This document shows positions 40,237 to 49,107 of a stretch of 64,000 nt of DNA, in pieces. The DNA comes from JBFMFR01 sp040752025. Lineage in GTDB: Bacteria; Chloroflexota; Anaerolineae; Anaerolineales; UBA4823. The stretch is from the NCBI GenBank assembly GCA_040752025.1, contig JBFMFR010000024.1:30401-94400 (forward strand). Direction: 5' to 3'. Positions within the stretch are counted from its first letter, which is position 1. Each line of letters opens with the position of its first letter. The position numbers were made by a program, and so were the translations under genes. Under the pieces are notes generated by a model. The model had not been told where the DNA came from. It saw only the letters and a list, made by a program, of their open reading frames with translations, and made no database searches.

Positions 40237-40521
40237 ATGTCAAATAAACCCAACACACAAACAGATGCCAACCAACCCAGGGCCTACCAGATCAGGCTCA
40301 AAGGCCACCTGGGAGGCGAGTGGGCCGACTGGTTCGGCGGCCTGACCATCACGCTGGAAGAGAACGGCGAGACGCTCATCACCAGCCCGGCCATCGACCA
40401 GGCCGCCCTGCACGGCCTGCTCAAAAAGGTGCGCGACCTGGGCATCCCACTGGTCTCAGTCAACCCGCTGGAGCCTGGAAATAAATCGAATCAAGGAGAT
40501 CGAAATGAAAGCGACGCATGA
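40237..40521 (+). CDS. small GHL-motif protein, module 2 (94 aa)
   Basis: Using the ATG at 40237 the protein is 94 aa: YQIRLKGHLGGEWADWFGG, ITLEENGETLITSPAIDQAAL, HGLLKKVRDLGIPLVSV and a charged tail. It matches the family members at 36763 and 54171. Its 3' end overlaps the DUF4386 gene by 17 bases, so the two are coupled. Confidence 0.82.
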   Translation: MSNKPNTQTDANQPRAYQIRLKGHLGGEWADWFGGLTITLEENGETLITSPAIDQAALHGLLKKVRDLGIPLVSVNPLEPGNKSNQGDRNESDA

Positions 40522-41221
40522 AAATTCCAATCAAACCTATCGAAAGACCGCTGTCCTGGTGGGGGTGCTGTACATCCTTGGAACGGTCACGGGCGTGCTC
40601 AGCGTGATCTTTACGCAGCCGGTGACGAACGCCACGGAGTATCTCACTGCAATCCTCGCAAACCAAAATCAGGTGACCCTCGGGGCGCTCTTCATCCTGG
40701 CGATGGGCCTGTCGCTGGCGTGGGTCGCGATCCTGCTCTTCCCGGTCCTGAAAAAGTTCAACGAAGCTCTGGCGATCGGCTATGTTGTTTTCCGGGGGAC
40801 GCTCGAGACGGTCACCTATCTCGCGATGGTCGTCTGCATGCTGCTGCTGCCCTCGTTCGCCAAAGCATATGCCGGTGCCCCGGGCGCTTCCAATTTTCAA
40901 AGCCTGGCGGAATCATTGCTGCAAGTCCACGCTACAGCTAACCTGATGCTGATCATCGTCTTCTGCCTGGGCGCGTTGATCCTCTATTCCGCGCTGTACG
41001 CCTCGAAACTCATCCCACGCTGGCTATCCGTGTGGGGCATCCTCGCCATCCTGCTGCACCTATCAACCGCCTTCTTGGATATGTTCGGCCTGATGGACGC
41101 CTCCGTATCTGGGACCACCTTCATCTTGAATTTCCCCATATTTTCTCAGGAAATGGTCATGGCAGTCTGGCTGATCGCCAAAGGCTTCAACCCATCTGCC
41201 ATCGTGACAGAACAGGCATGA
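40505..41221 (+). CDS. DUF4386 family membrane protein, module 2
   Basis: The 238-aa protein has six to seven membrane helices. It shows the DUF4386 order: an opening RKTAVLVGVLYILGTVTGVL, VVFRGTLETVTYLAMV, and LIPRWLSVWGILAILLHL. AAGGAGATCGAA is the ribosome site. The family's function is unknown; it is often found beside regulators in Chloroflexota and actinobacteria. Confidence 0.88.
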   Translation: MKATHENSNQTYRKTAVLVGVLYILGTVTGVLSVIFTQPVTNATEYLTAILANQNQVTLGALFILAMGLSLAWVAILLFPVLKKFNEALAIGYVVFRGTLETVTYLAMVVCMLLLPSFAKAYAGAPGASNFQSLAESLLQVHATANLMLIIVFCLGALILYSALYASKLIPRWLSVWGILAILLHLSTAFLDMFGLMDASVSGTTFILNFPIFSQEMVMAVWLIAKGFNPSAIVTEQA

Positions 41222-41269
41222 TGAGAAACCGGGTGCTGACAAATCTTTTACGCAGGGCTTGATCTGCAC

Positions 41270-41345
41270 ATCTAACACGGAGATCACAGAGAAGCCACGG
41301 AATTCACGGAGTTTTTTCAAAATCTTTGTGTTCTTTGTGTTCTTG
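41270..41345. repeat. ACACGGAGA-type repeat, decayed copy
   Basis: AACACGGAGATCACAGAGAAG and TTTGTGTTCTTTGTG-like words lie in the gap between the DUF4386 and MDR genes. Confidence 0.7.
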
Positions 41346-41421
41346 GTGGTGAAAGATAAAATCTGTCAGTCAATGAGCCTGAAAAACCTGATTTCTTTGA
41401 ATCTTCATAAGAGGATGTGTA

Positions 41422-42375
41422 ATGAAAGCGATCATCTATACCCAATACGGCCCGCCGGAGGTGCTCCGGCTGCAAGAAATAGAGAAACCTGCGCCTAAGG
41501 ATAAGGAAGTGTTGGTGAGGGTACACGCCACCACCGTCACCATCGGCGACACGATCATGCGCAGCCTCAATATCCCTTTGCCGGCCTGGCAGCGGCTGCT
41601 GTCGCGCCTGTACCTGGGGCTGCGCAAACCCAGGCGCGCCATCCTGGGCATGGAGCTGTCCGGTGAGATCGAAGCAGTCGGCAAACAGGTGACGCGCTTC
41701 AAGCCCGGCGACCCGGTTTTCGCCTCCACCTTCGCTGTCAATTTCGGCGGCTATGCCGAGTACAAGTGCCTGCCCGAAAACGGCGTGCTGGCGCTCAAAC
41801 CGGCCAACCTCAGCTACGCCGAAGCCGCCGCCCTGCCCGGCGCGGGGATGACGGCCCTGCACTGCCTGGCCAAAGGCCGCCTGCGCCGCGGGCAGAAAGT
41901 ATTGGTCTACGGCGCGTCCGGCGCGGTGGGCACGAATGCGGTGCAGATTGCCAGCCGCCACTTCGGCGCTGAAGTCACCGGGGTGTGCTCCAGCGCCAAC
42001 CTGGAACTGGTGCAATCGCTGGGGGCCAGCCAGGTGATCGATTACACCCGCCAGGATTTCACCAGCGCTGGCGCCATCTACGACGTGGTTTTCGACGCGG
42101 TCGGCAAACTGCCCCCGGCGCAAGCCAAAAAGGCGCTCAAACCGGGCGGCGTCTATCTCAACGTGCACGTTGATTCAGACGGCGGCAACAAGCTCGAAAA
42201 CCTGCTGGCGCTCAAAGCGCTGGCCGAAGCCGGCCAGCTCAAACCCGTTATCGACCGGGTTTACCCCATGCAACAAGTCGTCGCCGCGCACCGCTACGTT
42301 GAACAAGGGCACAAAAAGGGCAACGTGGTTATCACGATCGAACCTGCCGCCCAAATACAAGGAGAACAGCAATGA
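41422..42375 (+). CDS. MDR oxidoreductase (quinone-oxidoreductase-like), module 2
   Basis: The 317-aa protein has MKAIIYTQYGPPEVLRLQE at the start, GYAEYKCLPENG, and the cofactor loop VLVYGASGAVGTNAVQIA near 158. No zinc set is visible. It is closer to the module 3 enzyme (55115) than to module 1. Its stop overlaps the next start (ATGA), so the DUF4386-like gene behind it is translationally coupled. Confidence 0.92.
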   Translation: MKAIIYTQYGPPEVLRLQEIEKPAPKDKEVLVRVHATTVTIGDTIMRSLNIPLPAWQRLLSRLYLGLRKPRRAILGMELSGEIEAVGKQVTRFKPGDPVFASTFAVNFGGYAEYKCLPENGVLALKPANLSYAEAAALPGAGMTALHCLAKGRLRRGQKVLVYGASGAVGTNAVQIASRHFGAEVTGVCSSANLELVQSLGASQVIDYTRQDFTSAGAIYDVVFDAVGKLPPAQAKKALKPGGVYLNVHVDSDGGNKLENLLALKALAEAGQLKPVIDRVYPMQQVVAAHRYVEQGHKKGNVVITIEPAAQIQGEQQ

Positions 42376-43031
42376 ACACCGTCAACAAAACTTCCAGAAT
42401 CCTGGGACTGGCCTTCCTGTTACAGTTTATCACCTCGTTCAGCAGCAACGCCATTCTGAAGGGCATGTGGTTCGTGTCGGACGATATGCGCGCAACCATG
42501 CTCAAGATCGCCGCAAACCCGGCCCTGGTGCGGACTGGTATTTTCCTGGATATGCTCACCGCCCTGGGCGTGATCTTCCTGGGGGCCATGCTTTTCCTGG
42601 CCCTGCGCAAATACAACGAAAAGATGGCCCTGACCGCCCTGGGGTTTTACATCCTGGAAGGGGCCGTGCTGGCTGCCAGCCGCGGCCAGGCCTTCTCGCT
42701 CCTGCGCCTCAGCCAGGTCTACGCCGCCGGCGGGTCTGCCGACATCCTGGCCCTGGGACAGATCGCCTACGAAGGCATGGATTTCGTCGGAAACACCCTG
42801 CACATGCTGGCCTTTTGCCTGGGCGGCATCCTGTTTTACGCCCTGCTCTACCGCTCAAGGCTCGTCCCACGCTGGATGTCCCTGTGGGGCCTGGTGACGG
42901 TCTTGCCGATGCTGGTCGGCAGCCTCGCCCAGGTATTTGGCTACACCATCCCGTTTACCTTCTACGTGCCCTACGTGCCCTTCGAGCTGGTCATCGGAAT
43001 CTGGATCCTGGTGAGGGGCGTCGAAGCGTGA
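42372..43031 (+). CDS. DUF4386-like membrane protein, second copy of module 2
   Basis: The 219-aa protein has six membrane helices and shares with DUF4386 the GFYILEGAVLAASRG and LVPRWMSLWGLVTVLPML segments. The ATG lies in the ATGA overlap with the MDR gene. Why module 2 has two such proteins is not known. Confidence 0.82.
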   Translation: MNTVNKTSRILGLAFLLQFITSFSSNAILKGMWFVSDDMRATMLKIAANPALVRTGIFLDMLTALGVIFLGAMLFLALRKYNEKMALTALGFYILEGAVLAASRGQAFSLLRLSQVYAAGGSADILALGQIAYEGMDFVGNTLHMLAFCLGGILFYALLYRSRLVPRWMSLWGLVTVLPMLVGSLAQVFGYTIPFTFYVPYVPFELVIGIWILVRGVEA

Positions 43032-43127
43032 ATACAACCGCCTGGTTTTGGGAGGCCAGCGACCTGGCGCCGAGTTTCGGCTGCGCTACAGGCGGCAGGG
43101 CCTTCGAGCTTGCCGGTCGATGGCGGG

Positions 43128-44510
43128 TTATGCCTTGGCAACCGCCTGTCGATGCGGTTGGACCATTTGTTTTTTTATCATCTTGTCGAATTTTTCCCGG
43201 ATGGGCGGCAGGTTAATAATCGGGGCAACGAAAGTATTCAACAAGGTAGTGTCGATCTCGGCCTGGGGAAAGGTCTTGTAGATTCCCATAGGCCCATAAA
43301 GGCGATGGTCTGCGGCAAAGACGGTACGCAGACGGCCATAAGTATCGTCACGGAAGATTTTCATCCCGCCCACACCGAGGAAGTTCTGCGGGTGGACATA
43401 GCCCGCCTGGGCATAGGCCAACGTGCGGGACATCAACTGGTCGAGCAAACGGTCGAGATCGGCTGAATTGCCGCTCTCATCACTGACTACACCAACAATG
43501 TTAGCCCCTTGAAATCCGAAGAAACCGCCGAAGATCTCCATGAGGTTGGGGACCTGACTGAAGGGGCCGGAAATGACAAAAGCCACCTGCTTATCGATCA
43601 GGACCGGGGTGTGGGTATTGAAAAAGATCCGGTCGAAGAACATCTTCCAGCGAGAAGACAGGTAGCGGTCCACCATCCGCCCCGCGTAGATAATCACATC
43701 CGCGGTCATGACAGTTGATTGGTAGAAATCAATGTATCCATCTTTCCCCGTGTAGGCGCAGCGGTGATTGGCGCCGCATTCCAGACAGCCCATACAACTG
43801 GCTTTGATATCGATGTCATGGATATTGACCACGCTCGCCGCGCCGTCAAGAGCGCTGCGGCAGCGAGCAACCATTTTCGCCAGGTTACTGTCGGGCTGCT
43901 TCTCATCATGCAGAATCACTACCTTCTTCCCGGAAGTGGTGACTGGGTTGGGCGGAAGCTCGGATTGATAAGAAAACTCACGATAGACCAGGGGTGGATA
44001 TTGGCGCTGGGTAGGCGCCTGGTTCTGAATGGCTTCAAAGAACTGCTGGCCGAACTGGGCGAGTTGCCGGCGACCTTCTTCCTCGAGCAGATCGTACATG
44101 TCTGGAGAGAACGCGTCGATAAAGCGCATTCCCAAATCATCGCAGATGGCGTGAATGTAGTTGTGGGCCGTGTGATCAAAAAAATGGATCGAGGTTGATA
44201 GGGAGGCAGCGTACTTTCCAGCAAAAGCTTCCTGTGCGCCGCGTTCGAAGATCAGCTCGATAAAGCGTTTGTAGTGCGCATGTACGATGAGGATATACAG
44301 GGGGAAACCCCAAATGACCGCATCCGAAGCGCGCACCTGCTCAATGACCCGGTCGAACTCAACAGGGTCTTTTTCGAGGCGATTTATCCGTTGGGCGATT
44401 TGGAGAATGTTAAACTCATGCTGGGGATAGACCTTGGCCAGATAGGCCACAGACTGCATGGTGATGCTTAACTCTCCCTTGGGGCTGCCATTGAGAACGG
44501 TGATTTTCAT
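43128..44510 (-). CDS. double flavodoxin-like NAD(P)H:FMN oxidoreductase-type protein
   Basis: The 460-aa protein has two domains of the FMN-reductase/flavodoxin-like type. The first (MKITVLNGSPKGELSITM, VIWGFPLYILIVHAHYKRFIE) is a complete flavin-binding half. The second begins with KKVVILHDEKQPDSNLAKMV and has a Cys cluster SCMGCLECGANHRC and ADVIIYAGRMVDRYLSSRWK. Cys clusters at this site hold Fe-S clusters in iron-sulfur flavoproteins. It lies downstream of the PadR gene on the same strand (84-base gap) and is probably its target. Confidence 0.82.
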   Translation of the reverse strand: MKITVLNGSPKGELSITMQSVAYLAKVYPQHEFNILQIAQRINRLEKDPVEFDRVIEQVRASDAVIWGFPLYILIVHAHYKRFIELIFERGAQEAFAGKYAASLSTSIHFFDHTAHNYIHAICDDLGMRFIDAFSPDMYDLLEEEGRRQLAQFGQQFFEAIQNQAPTQRQYPPLVYREFSYQSELPPNPVTTSGKKVVILHDEKQPDSNLAKMVARCRSALDGAASVVNIHDIDIKASCMGCLECGANHRCAYTGKDGYIDFYQSTVMTADVIIYAGRMVDRYLSSRWKMFFDRIFFNTHTPVLIDKQVAFVISGPFSQVPNLMEIFGGFFGFQGANIVGVVSDESGNSADLDRLLDQLMSRTLAYAQAGYVHPQNFLGVGGMKIFRDDTYGRLRTVFAADHRLYGPMGIYKTFPQAEIDTTLLNTFVAPIINLPPIREKFDKMIKKQMVQPHRQAVAKA

Positions 44511-44593
44511 TGCAATTGTTCCTTTATGTGTTTCAAAACTGACGCGTGAATTTTGTGCTGGTCAAGATACTGCTGATGCAGGCAAAAAAGAGG

Positions 44594-45139
44594 CTAGAGC
44601 GCCTCGATTGTCCGAATAGCGTTTTCCAGCCAGGCGAGATACATCTCCTCGTAGCGTATCCCCATGTCCAGGGTCAGCCGCCAAAATTTTTCATCACGTT
44701 CCAGGCCAGGATGTTTGGGAATTTGGGTGGAGGTAGGTGAGCTAAGCGCCTGGTAGGCGGCGGCTTTTTTCTGGTGTAGCTCGCGCTGCAAACGCAGCTC
44801 GGTGAGGACTTCCAGGGGATCGCGTTGAGCGGAAAAGAAAATGCGCACCAGCAGCTCCTCCTTGATCGGAGAGAGTTCCATGAGAGTCTTATCAAGCCAG
44901 GCCTTGAGAGCATCTCTGCCAGAAGAAGTGATGGTGTAGATGCGCCGGTCCGGCGCGCTGTCTTCCTGGATAAATTCAGAGGTGACCAAACTATCTTGTT
45001 CCATTTTGCGCAAGGTAGTATAGATCTGGCTGTGGTGGGCGTGCCAGAAATGAGCACTGCTCTCATCGATGGTCTGCTTGAGATCATAACCCGTCATAGG
45101 CTGGTAATTGAGGAAACCGAGTAGGATAAACTTGATCAT
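44594..45139 (-). CDS. PadR family transcriptional regulator, second
   Basis: The 181-aa protein has a PadR winged helix (LNYQPMTGYDLKQTIDE, HAHHSQIYTTLRKMEQDSLV, YTITSSGRDALKAWL) and the C-terminal helical dimer domain. It is about 30% like the PadR at 3190 by eye. It probably autoregulates through the AT-rich inverted repeat upstream and controls the flavodoxin-like gene that follows. Confidence 0.92.
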   Translation of the reverse strand: MIKFILLGFLNYQPMTGYDLKQTIDESSAHFWHAHHSQIYTTLRKMEQDSLVTSEFIQEDSAPDRRIYTITSSGRDALKAWLDKTLMELSPIKEELLVRIFFSAQRDPLEVLTELRLQRELHQKKAAAYQALSSPTSTQIPKHPGLERDEKFWRLTLDMGIRYEEMYLAWLENAIRTIEAL

Positions 45140-45160
45140 ATCGTTATCACTTATCTATCA

Positions 45161-45217
45161 ATTATCTTATGTAAATCATTATATGTCAATTATTACATAT
45201 AAGTTTATTACTGTCAA
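45161..45217 (-). promoter_or_regulatory. promoter and inverted-repeat operator of the second PadR gene
   Basis: On the minus strand TTATATGT and ACATATAA (45179-45202) are a perfect 8-bp inverted repeat with 8 bases between. Two overlapping promoters are possible: TTGACA (45212-45217) with AATAAT, or TTGACA (45184-45189) with GATAAT (45161-45166), both with 17-base spacers. The operator covers either -35/-10 region. Confidence 0.65.
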
Positions 45218-45381
45218 GGGGATGGCGCTACCATCGCCTTTCTGGCCAGATCGCCCGCCAGCCGCGCCGCGCAGCGGAAACCCCCTTCGCACCCAGGCAG
45301 ACAGTGGGCCAGCAGCAGATAGAGGCTTTCGCCAGGGCTGCGGCCCGCAGAGTGTACGCCTGACGCAGATAGAACCCGCGG

Positions 45382-46286
45382 CTAGATCGCCCCGGATTTC
45401 TCCCACCAGGTCTTCAGGGCGCAGTACAGCCACGGACCGCCGACGAACAATCCTATGACGAACAATCCCAGCATGGGCAGACCTCTGCCGTGACGCGGGA
45501 TGATTCTGACCCGGGTCTGGTGACCACTTTCTCTGGTAACTTCCAGGCAGATAGCTTGAATGTCCTGCGCCAGCCAACGGCGATCCCCAAGCGGGTAGCG
45601 CACCCTTATTTCTTGCCGGTCGAAACATACAAACAGCGGCCGTGTCAGCACGTAAACAAGCGGCAGGCTGCTTATTGCCAATGCGAACAGCAACAAGAGC
45701 CAATATAATTTCCCGCCGGCAACGGCAAAAAACAGCAACAACGCGGCAATGCCCCCAAAGAAGACAAGGAAAAAGGTCGCGTCCAGCATGCTCCAAAAGG
45801 AAAAAGTGAAGTAACGTTTCCCTGAATCGACGAACTCCACCTGGAATAGATCGGGACGCCGGCGGCGAATCAGCTCCACGGCCTGGGCGAAGCCGTCCAG
45901 GCCGTTATCCAGGAGGATTTTATTGTCTCCCAATCCGTCGCTCAGCACCAGGTGCTGCCGCGATCTGTCATTCTGAACAACCAGGTCGGCCCAACGGATC
46001 ATTTTCCCGCTTGTCAGCGGGCCAACGTGGCGGATACCTGCCAAGTCGATGGTTACGCTGTCCATCTTGCGGACATAGGCCCAGGCCAGGAAGGCGATGA
46101 TAACACCCATCATCGCCACGATCTTGAAATCCAGCCTGCAAATAAAGCCGCTGAACAGAAAAAAACAATCAATGTGCCCACAAGCAGCACAGACTGCCTG
46201 GCTCCGCTGTGCCGGAGCGTAATTTGCTGCAAGGTATCCACATCAGTGCGAGATGTTCCCGAAGGAATTTTCGGAGGAGTTGACAT
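45382..46286 (-). pseudogene. PH-like membrane protein, copy 2, frameshifted
   Basis: The C-terminal 245 codons read well (SVTIDLAGIRHVG, MIRWADLVVQNDRSRQ, HLVLSDGLGDNKILL, WLYCALKTWWEKSGAI). The N terminus starts at an ATG at 46286 with MSTPPKIPSGTSRTD, and the helix LLVGTLIVFF is in another frame. The change falls in a T7 run (minus strand); one more T would join the two as VGTLIVFFLFSGFICRLDFK, a proper membrane helix. An assembly or sequencing error in the homopolymer is therefore a real alternative to mutation. Confidence 0.75.
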
Positions 46287-46299
46287 TTACCCCTGGGAT

Positions 46300-46614
46300 T
46301 TAGACATACACCAATGTTCCAGCGATACTCCTGGCAATATGAGCGCGGCGAGGGTTGAGTTCGCCGCGTTTCAGGCTGTTATACGTGACCAGATCAACGC
46401 CTCTCCCCAACTTGCTTTCCAGGTAATCCCCAAGCTGCACAAACTCAAAACCAAGCGGCCTGGAAAGATGCACAACCAGGTCGATATCGCTGTTTTCGTC
46501 AGCCAGGCCCTGCGCAAACGAGCCAAAAAGAGCAATCCGTTCGACCCCATATTTCTGGCGTAAAGTGGGTTTTTCTTGATCCAGGATGCGTAAGATTACT
46601 TCACGTGTGATCAT
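46300..46614 (-). CDS. MNT-type minimal nucleotidyltransferase
   Basis: The 104-aa protein has GSFAQGLADENSDIDLVV near 31, the GSx(10)DxD nucleotidyltransferase motif, in the short form of MntA-like antitoxins. Those usually pair with a HEPN (HepT) toxin gene next to them, and modify it with AMP. No HepT is adjacent on either side here, so the gene looks orphaned. Confidence 0.82.
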   Translation of the reverse strand: MITREVILRILDQEKPTLRQKYGVERIALFGSFAQGLADENSDIDLVVHLSRPLGFEFVQLGDYLESKLGRGVDLVTYNSLKRGELNPRRAHIARSIAGTLVYV

Positions 46615-46653
46615 AGCGCGCTCTTTTCTTTCGGGATCAATCCGATAAACGGA

Positions 46654-47373
46654 TTATACCCTGTACCGCTTCAAGATCCTGAGCAGCTTCGCCCGGGTCA
46701 GCGGCTTGTCGTGCCCCTCGACGTAGAGCGCGTAGGCCTCGCTTTCCAGCGCGGCCAGCATGGCCATCGAAGGCTTCGACGCGGGCGTGCGCAGGTGCAG
46801 CGGCGGCAGATAGTAGCAGTCACCGAGGAACATAACTCCTTCCTGGGGGACTTTGACCACCAGCGAGTCTCCGGCGTGCTGCCCGCCAACGTGTTCGAGC
46901 TGCACCTCGATCTGCCCAGCCTGGAGGGTCAAGGCCTCGTCGAAGACGATCTCCGGAACGACGATGCGGAATGCGGCCCAATCCTGGACGGCGCGCCCCC
47001 GCGCCGTGTAGCTGACCTCCAGGCGAGGGTTGCGCGCCATCTCCTGGCGCAGATATTCCGGCCCCCACGGCTTCCGGGCCTCTTCGGCCAGGATAGTCTT
47101 GCATAGTGCGTGGGCCACCGCCGGCGCTCGAAACTCGCACGCCCCATAGATGTGATCCCAATGGTGGTGCGTGTAGATGATGTGGCTCACCGGCGGGAGG
47201 CCGCATAGCGCCAGTTCCTCCTGGATGCGGCGGGCCAGTGTCGGGCTGTTGCCGGCATCCACCAGGATGGTCTCGCTCGCGCCGGCGATGACCCCCACAC
47301 AGCTTTGGGCCGCGTCCGGATTGTGCGGCCAAAGCCAGACGTGCTCCGTCAGTTGGGCGAGTTTGTGTGGCAT
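46654..47373 (-). CDS. metallo-beta-lactamase fold hydrolase
   Basis: The 239-aa protein has the MBL motifs THHHWDH (near 68-74), HVGGQHAGDSLVV (near 165) and FLGDCYYLPP, with a final His in VEGHDKP. Substrate unknown; the layout suits a glyoxalase II-like or lactonase-type enzyme. It follows the tyrosine phosphatase gene by three bases and is in the same operon. Confidence 0.88.
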   Translation of the reverse strand: MPHKLAQLTEHVWLWPHNPDAAQSCVGVIAGASETILVDAGNSPTLARRIQEELALCGLPPVSHIIYTHHHWDHIYGACEFRAPAVAHALCKTILAEEARKPWGPEYLRQEMARNPRLEVSYTARGRAVQDWAAFRIVVPEIVFDEALTLQAGQIEVQLEHVGGQHAGDSLVVKVPQEGVMFLGDCYYLPPLHLRTPASKPSMAMLAALESEAYALYVEGHDKPLTRAKLLRILKRYRV

Positions 47374-47376
47374 GGT

Positions 47377-48063
47377 CTAATCGAGCATGCGCATGCGCAC
47401 GGCCTCCAGGTCGGCCTGGCTCAGGCCGCCGGCGCGCAAGTAGGCATCCGCATCGAGCCACTCCAGCGTGGCGAGCAGGACTTCACGCGTGGAGGTGTTG
47501 CGCTGGGCGAGCAGTTCGTCGCGATAAGAATCGACGCTCAGCTCGTAGTCGGCAACGATCTCGTTGGGCACGACGCCGGCCAGCGCCAGCAGCAGCACGG
47601 CGACGATGCCGGTGCGGTCGTAGCCGCGGATGCAGTGGAACAGCACCCCGCCCGGCCGGGCCTGCGCCACCGCCGCCACCACCGCCGCGTGCCGCTCGGG
47701 CCAGCGCTCCAGGGCGTCGCGGAAGTAGAGCGGCGTGCCCCACAGGTTGGAGTTGACCCACTGCTGCACAAAAGCCGCGTCGGTAACGTCTTCGATCGCT
47801 GCCTGGAGGGTGGTGATTTCCTCCGGGCGCGGCGCCGCGTCGGTTTGTTCATCCTCCTTCTCCAGGCCTACGGTGCGCAGCGAAATAATGGTGCGCACGC
47901 CGTGGGCCTGGAGCGCCAACCAGCCGGCGGCGCTCAGCCTGGCCGGGTGGTCCCCGCGCACCACTGCCCCCCAGCGCGTGGTGCGGCCATCGCGGGTTTT
48001 CATCCCGCCCAGGTCACGCACATTGTTGCAGCCATCCCAGTTGAGTTGCCGGTTTGCAGCCAT
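47377..48063 (-). CDS. tyrosine/serine-protein phosphatase (Y_phosphatase3 type)
   Basis: The 228-aa protein has NVRDLGGMKTRDGRTTRWG at the start (the NxRDLGG hallmark of the family) and the P-loop HCIRGYDRTG near 147 (HCxxGxxRTG). Such enzymes remove phosphate from Tyr/Ser or phosphoinositides. It is the first gene of an operon with the MBL hydrolase. Confidence 0.9.
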   Translation of the reverse strand: MAANRQLNWDGCNNVRDLGGMKTRDGRTTRWGAVVRGDHPARLSAAGWLALQAHGVRTIISLRTVGLEKEDEQTDAAPRPEEITTLQAAIEDVTDAAFVQQWVNSNLWGTPLYFRDALERWPERHAAVVAAVAQARPGGVLFHCIRGYDRTGIVAVLLLALAGVVPNEIVADYELSVDSYRDELLAQRNTSTREVLLATLEWLDADAYLRAGGLSQADLEAVRMRMLD

Positions 48064-48099
48064 GCGACCACCTTTCTCGAGTGCAGGGTCAATCTTAAC

Positions 48100-48210
48100 A
48101 CAGAGACCATGGAGTGAGCACGGAGATCACGAAGTCTTTTAAATCTTCACAACTCCGTGTTTCTTCGTGGTTCTTCTCGGTGTGCTCCGTGTTTCTTTTT
48201 CGGATTTTAT
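48100..48210. repeat. ACACGGAGA-type repeat upstream of the tyrosine phosphatase
   Basis: Words AACACAGAGACCATGGAG and CTCCGTGTTTCTTCGTGG form an inverted repeat in the gap 48064-48298. The rest of the gap is a partial copy of the GATTTTATCAGGC promoter-bearing segment whose TATAAT is replaced by GATAGC, so it should be inactive. Confidence 0.7.
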
Positions 48211-48298
48211 CAGGCTGGAGCTGTTCCTACAATCCCAATTCGGGCAAAACAGCCGGGCGCAGGCCCTGCGCCCCTGCGATAGCATTGCAAGGGCATTG

Positions 48299-48724
48299 TC
48301 AGCCCGTTCGAGATATGTGGGGACGGCGCTCAAACAACTCGCTTTCGTTATTCGGCCCGTTCAGAAGCAAGATCATTTTATTGAGCAGGTTACGCCCCAG
48401 GATAATCTCATGGCTGTATTCATTGGCTACGACAACCGCGCTGGGGAACACGCGGTTCGCGAGATGGATATCCACCTCGTAGCATGTTACCTGGCGAGTC
48501 TCCCCCAGTATCCCGGTGAGCAGAGCACTTCCCACAGCAATGGCTTCGGCAGTTTCAAGGTATGTTTCGGGAATCAGCGTTCCATCGGCTCCGGTGTCGA
48601 TGAGCGCGGTAAGCGTTTCGGTCTTTGGCTCTTCGCCAGGCGCAGACAACTTTATCTCAAGAGTAGGGGCGGCAGGCGAATATCGCCGGTCGTAAGGAAA
48701 GCGAGCGCCCATCATCGATTCCAA
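48299..48724 (-). CDS. retropepsin-like aspartyl protease family protein
   Basis: The 141-aa protein contains LIDTGADGTLIP (near 42), the D-T-G motif of single-domain retropepsin-like proteases, and the flap and SHEIILGRNLLN segment near 105 that completes the half-barrel. It should work as a homodimer. It overlaps the upstream RHH-like gene by 13 bases. Confidence 0.82.
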   Translation of the reverse strand: MESMMGARFPYDRRYSPAAPTLEIKLSAPGEEPKTETLTALIDTGADGTLIPETYLETAEAIAVGSALLTGILGETRQVTCYEVDIHLANRVFPSAVVVANEYSHEIILGRNLLNKMILLLNGPNNESELFERRPHISRTG

Positions 48725-49068
48725 CGCGTGCTGATCATGCGCAGTTCGGGCTGCCCGGCGGCGGGGGTGATCAAGACAGCGGTTTTTCCGTACCTGGCCC
48801 GGATGCGCTTGCGTAACGTTTCTTCGTCAGAGTCGTGGTCGATTACTTGCTGGTTGTGAATGGCGACATATTCGTCGCCGTAGCCAGCGCGTGTTTCAGG
48901 CGGGCAAGATTGCCACCAGGCAGACTCAGCGCGGATTTTTTCTTTCTGGACTTTGAAGCGATAGTGGCGTAAGGCTTCTTCGATCAGGGTATCCGCATTG
49001 ACACCCTGTGCAGCAGCTTCACGGCGAATTTGAGAGGCGAGAGGTTCGCTTAGGATCAGATCGCTCAT
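48712..49068 (-). CDS. RHH-like protein with DUF5678-type C-terminal domain
   Basis: The 118-aa protein has an N-terminal helix-rich part (SQIRREAAAQGVNADTLIEEALRHYRF) like a ribbon-helix-helix/antitoxin domain and a C-terminal EYVAIHNQQVIDHDSDEETLRKRI of DUF5678 type. GGAGTAAACG precedes the ATG. Together with the protease it forms a two-gene unit reminiscent of toxin-antitoxin layouts, but no toxin is identified. Confidence 0.78.
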   Translation of the reverse strand: MSDLILSEPLASQIRREAAAQGVNADTLIEEALRHYRFKVQKEKIRAESAWWQSCPPETRAGYGDEYVAIHNQQVIDHDSDEETLRKRIRARYGKTAVLITPAAGQPELRMISTRWNR

Positions 49069-49107
49069 CGTTTACTCCTACTTAATTATAACCGAAAGGA
49101 AAAGCGG

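Noticed and set aside
42170..43216. 348-aa plus-strand frame across the MDR and DUF4386-like genes
   Set aside because: Overlaps two well-supported genes in another frame and has no domain; shadow frame.
45240..45375. Possible protein remnant upstream of the PH-like pseudogene (LYLLLAHCLPG)
   Set aside because: Too short and without a matching family; cannot be told from chance coding in GC-rich DNA.
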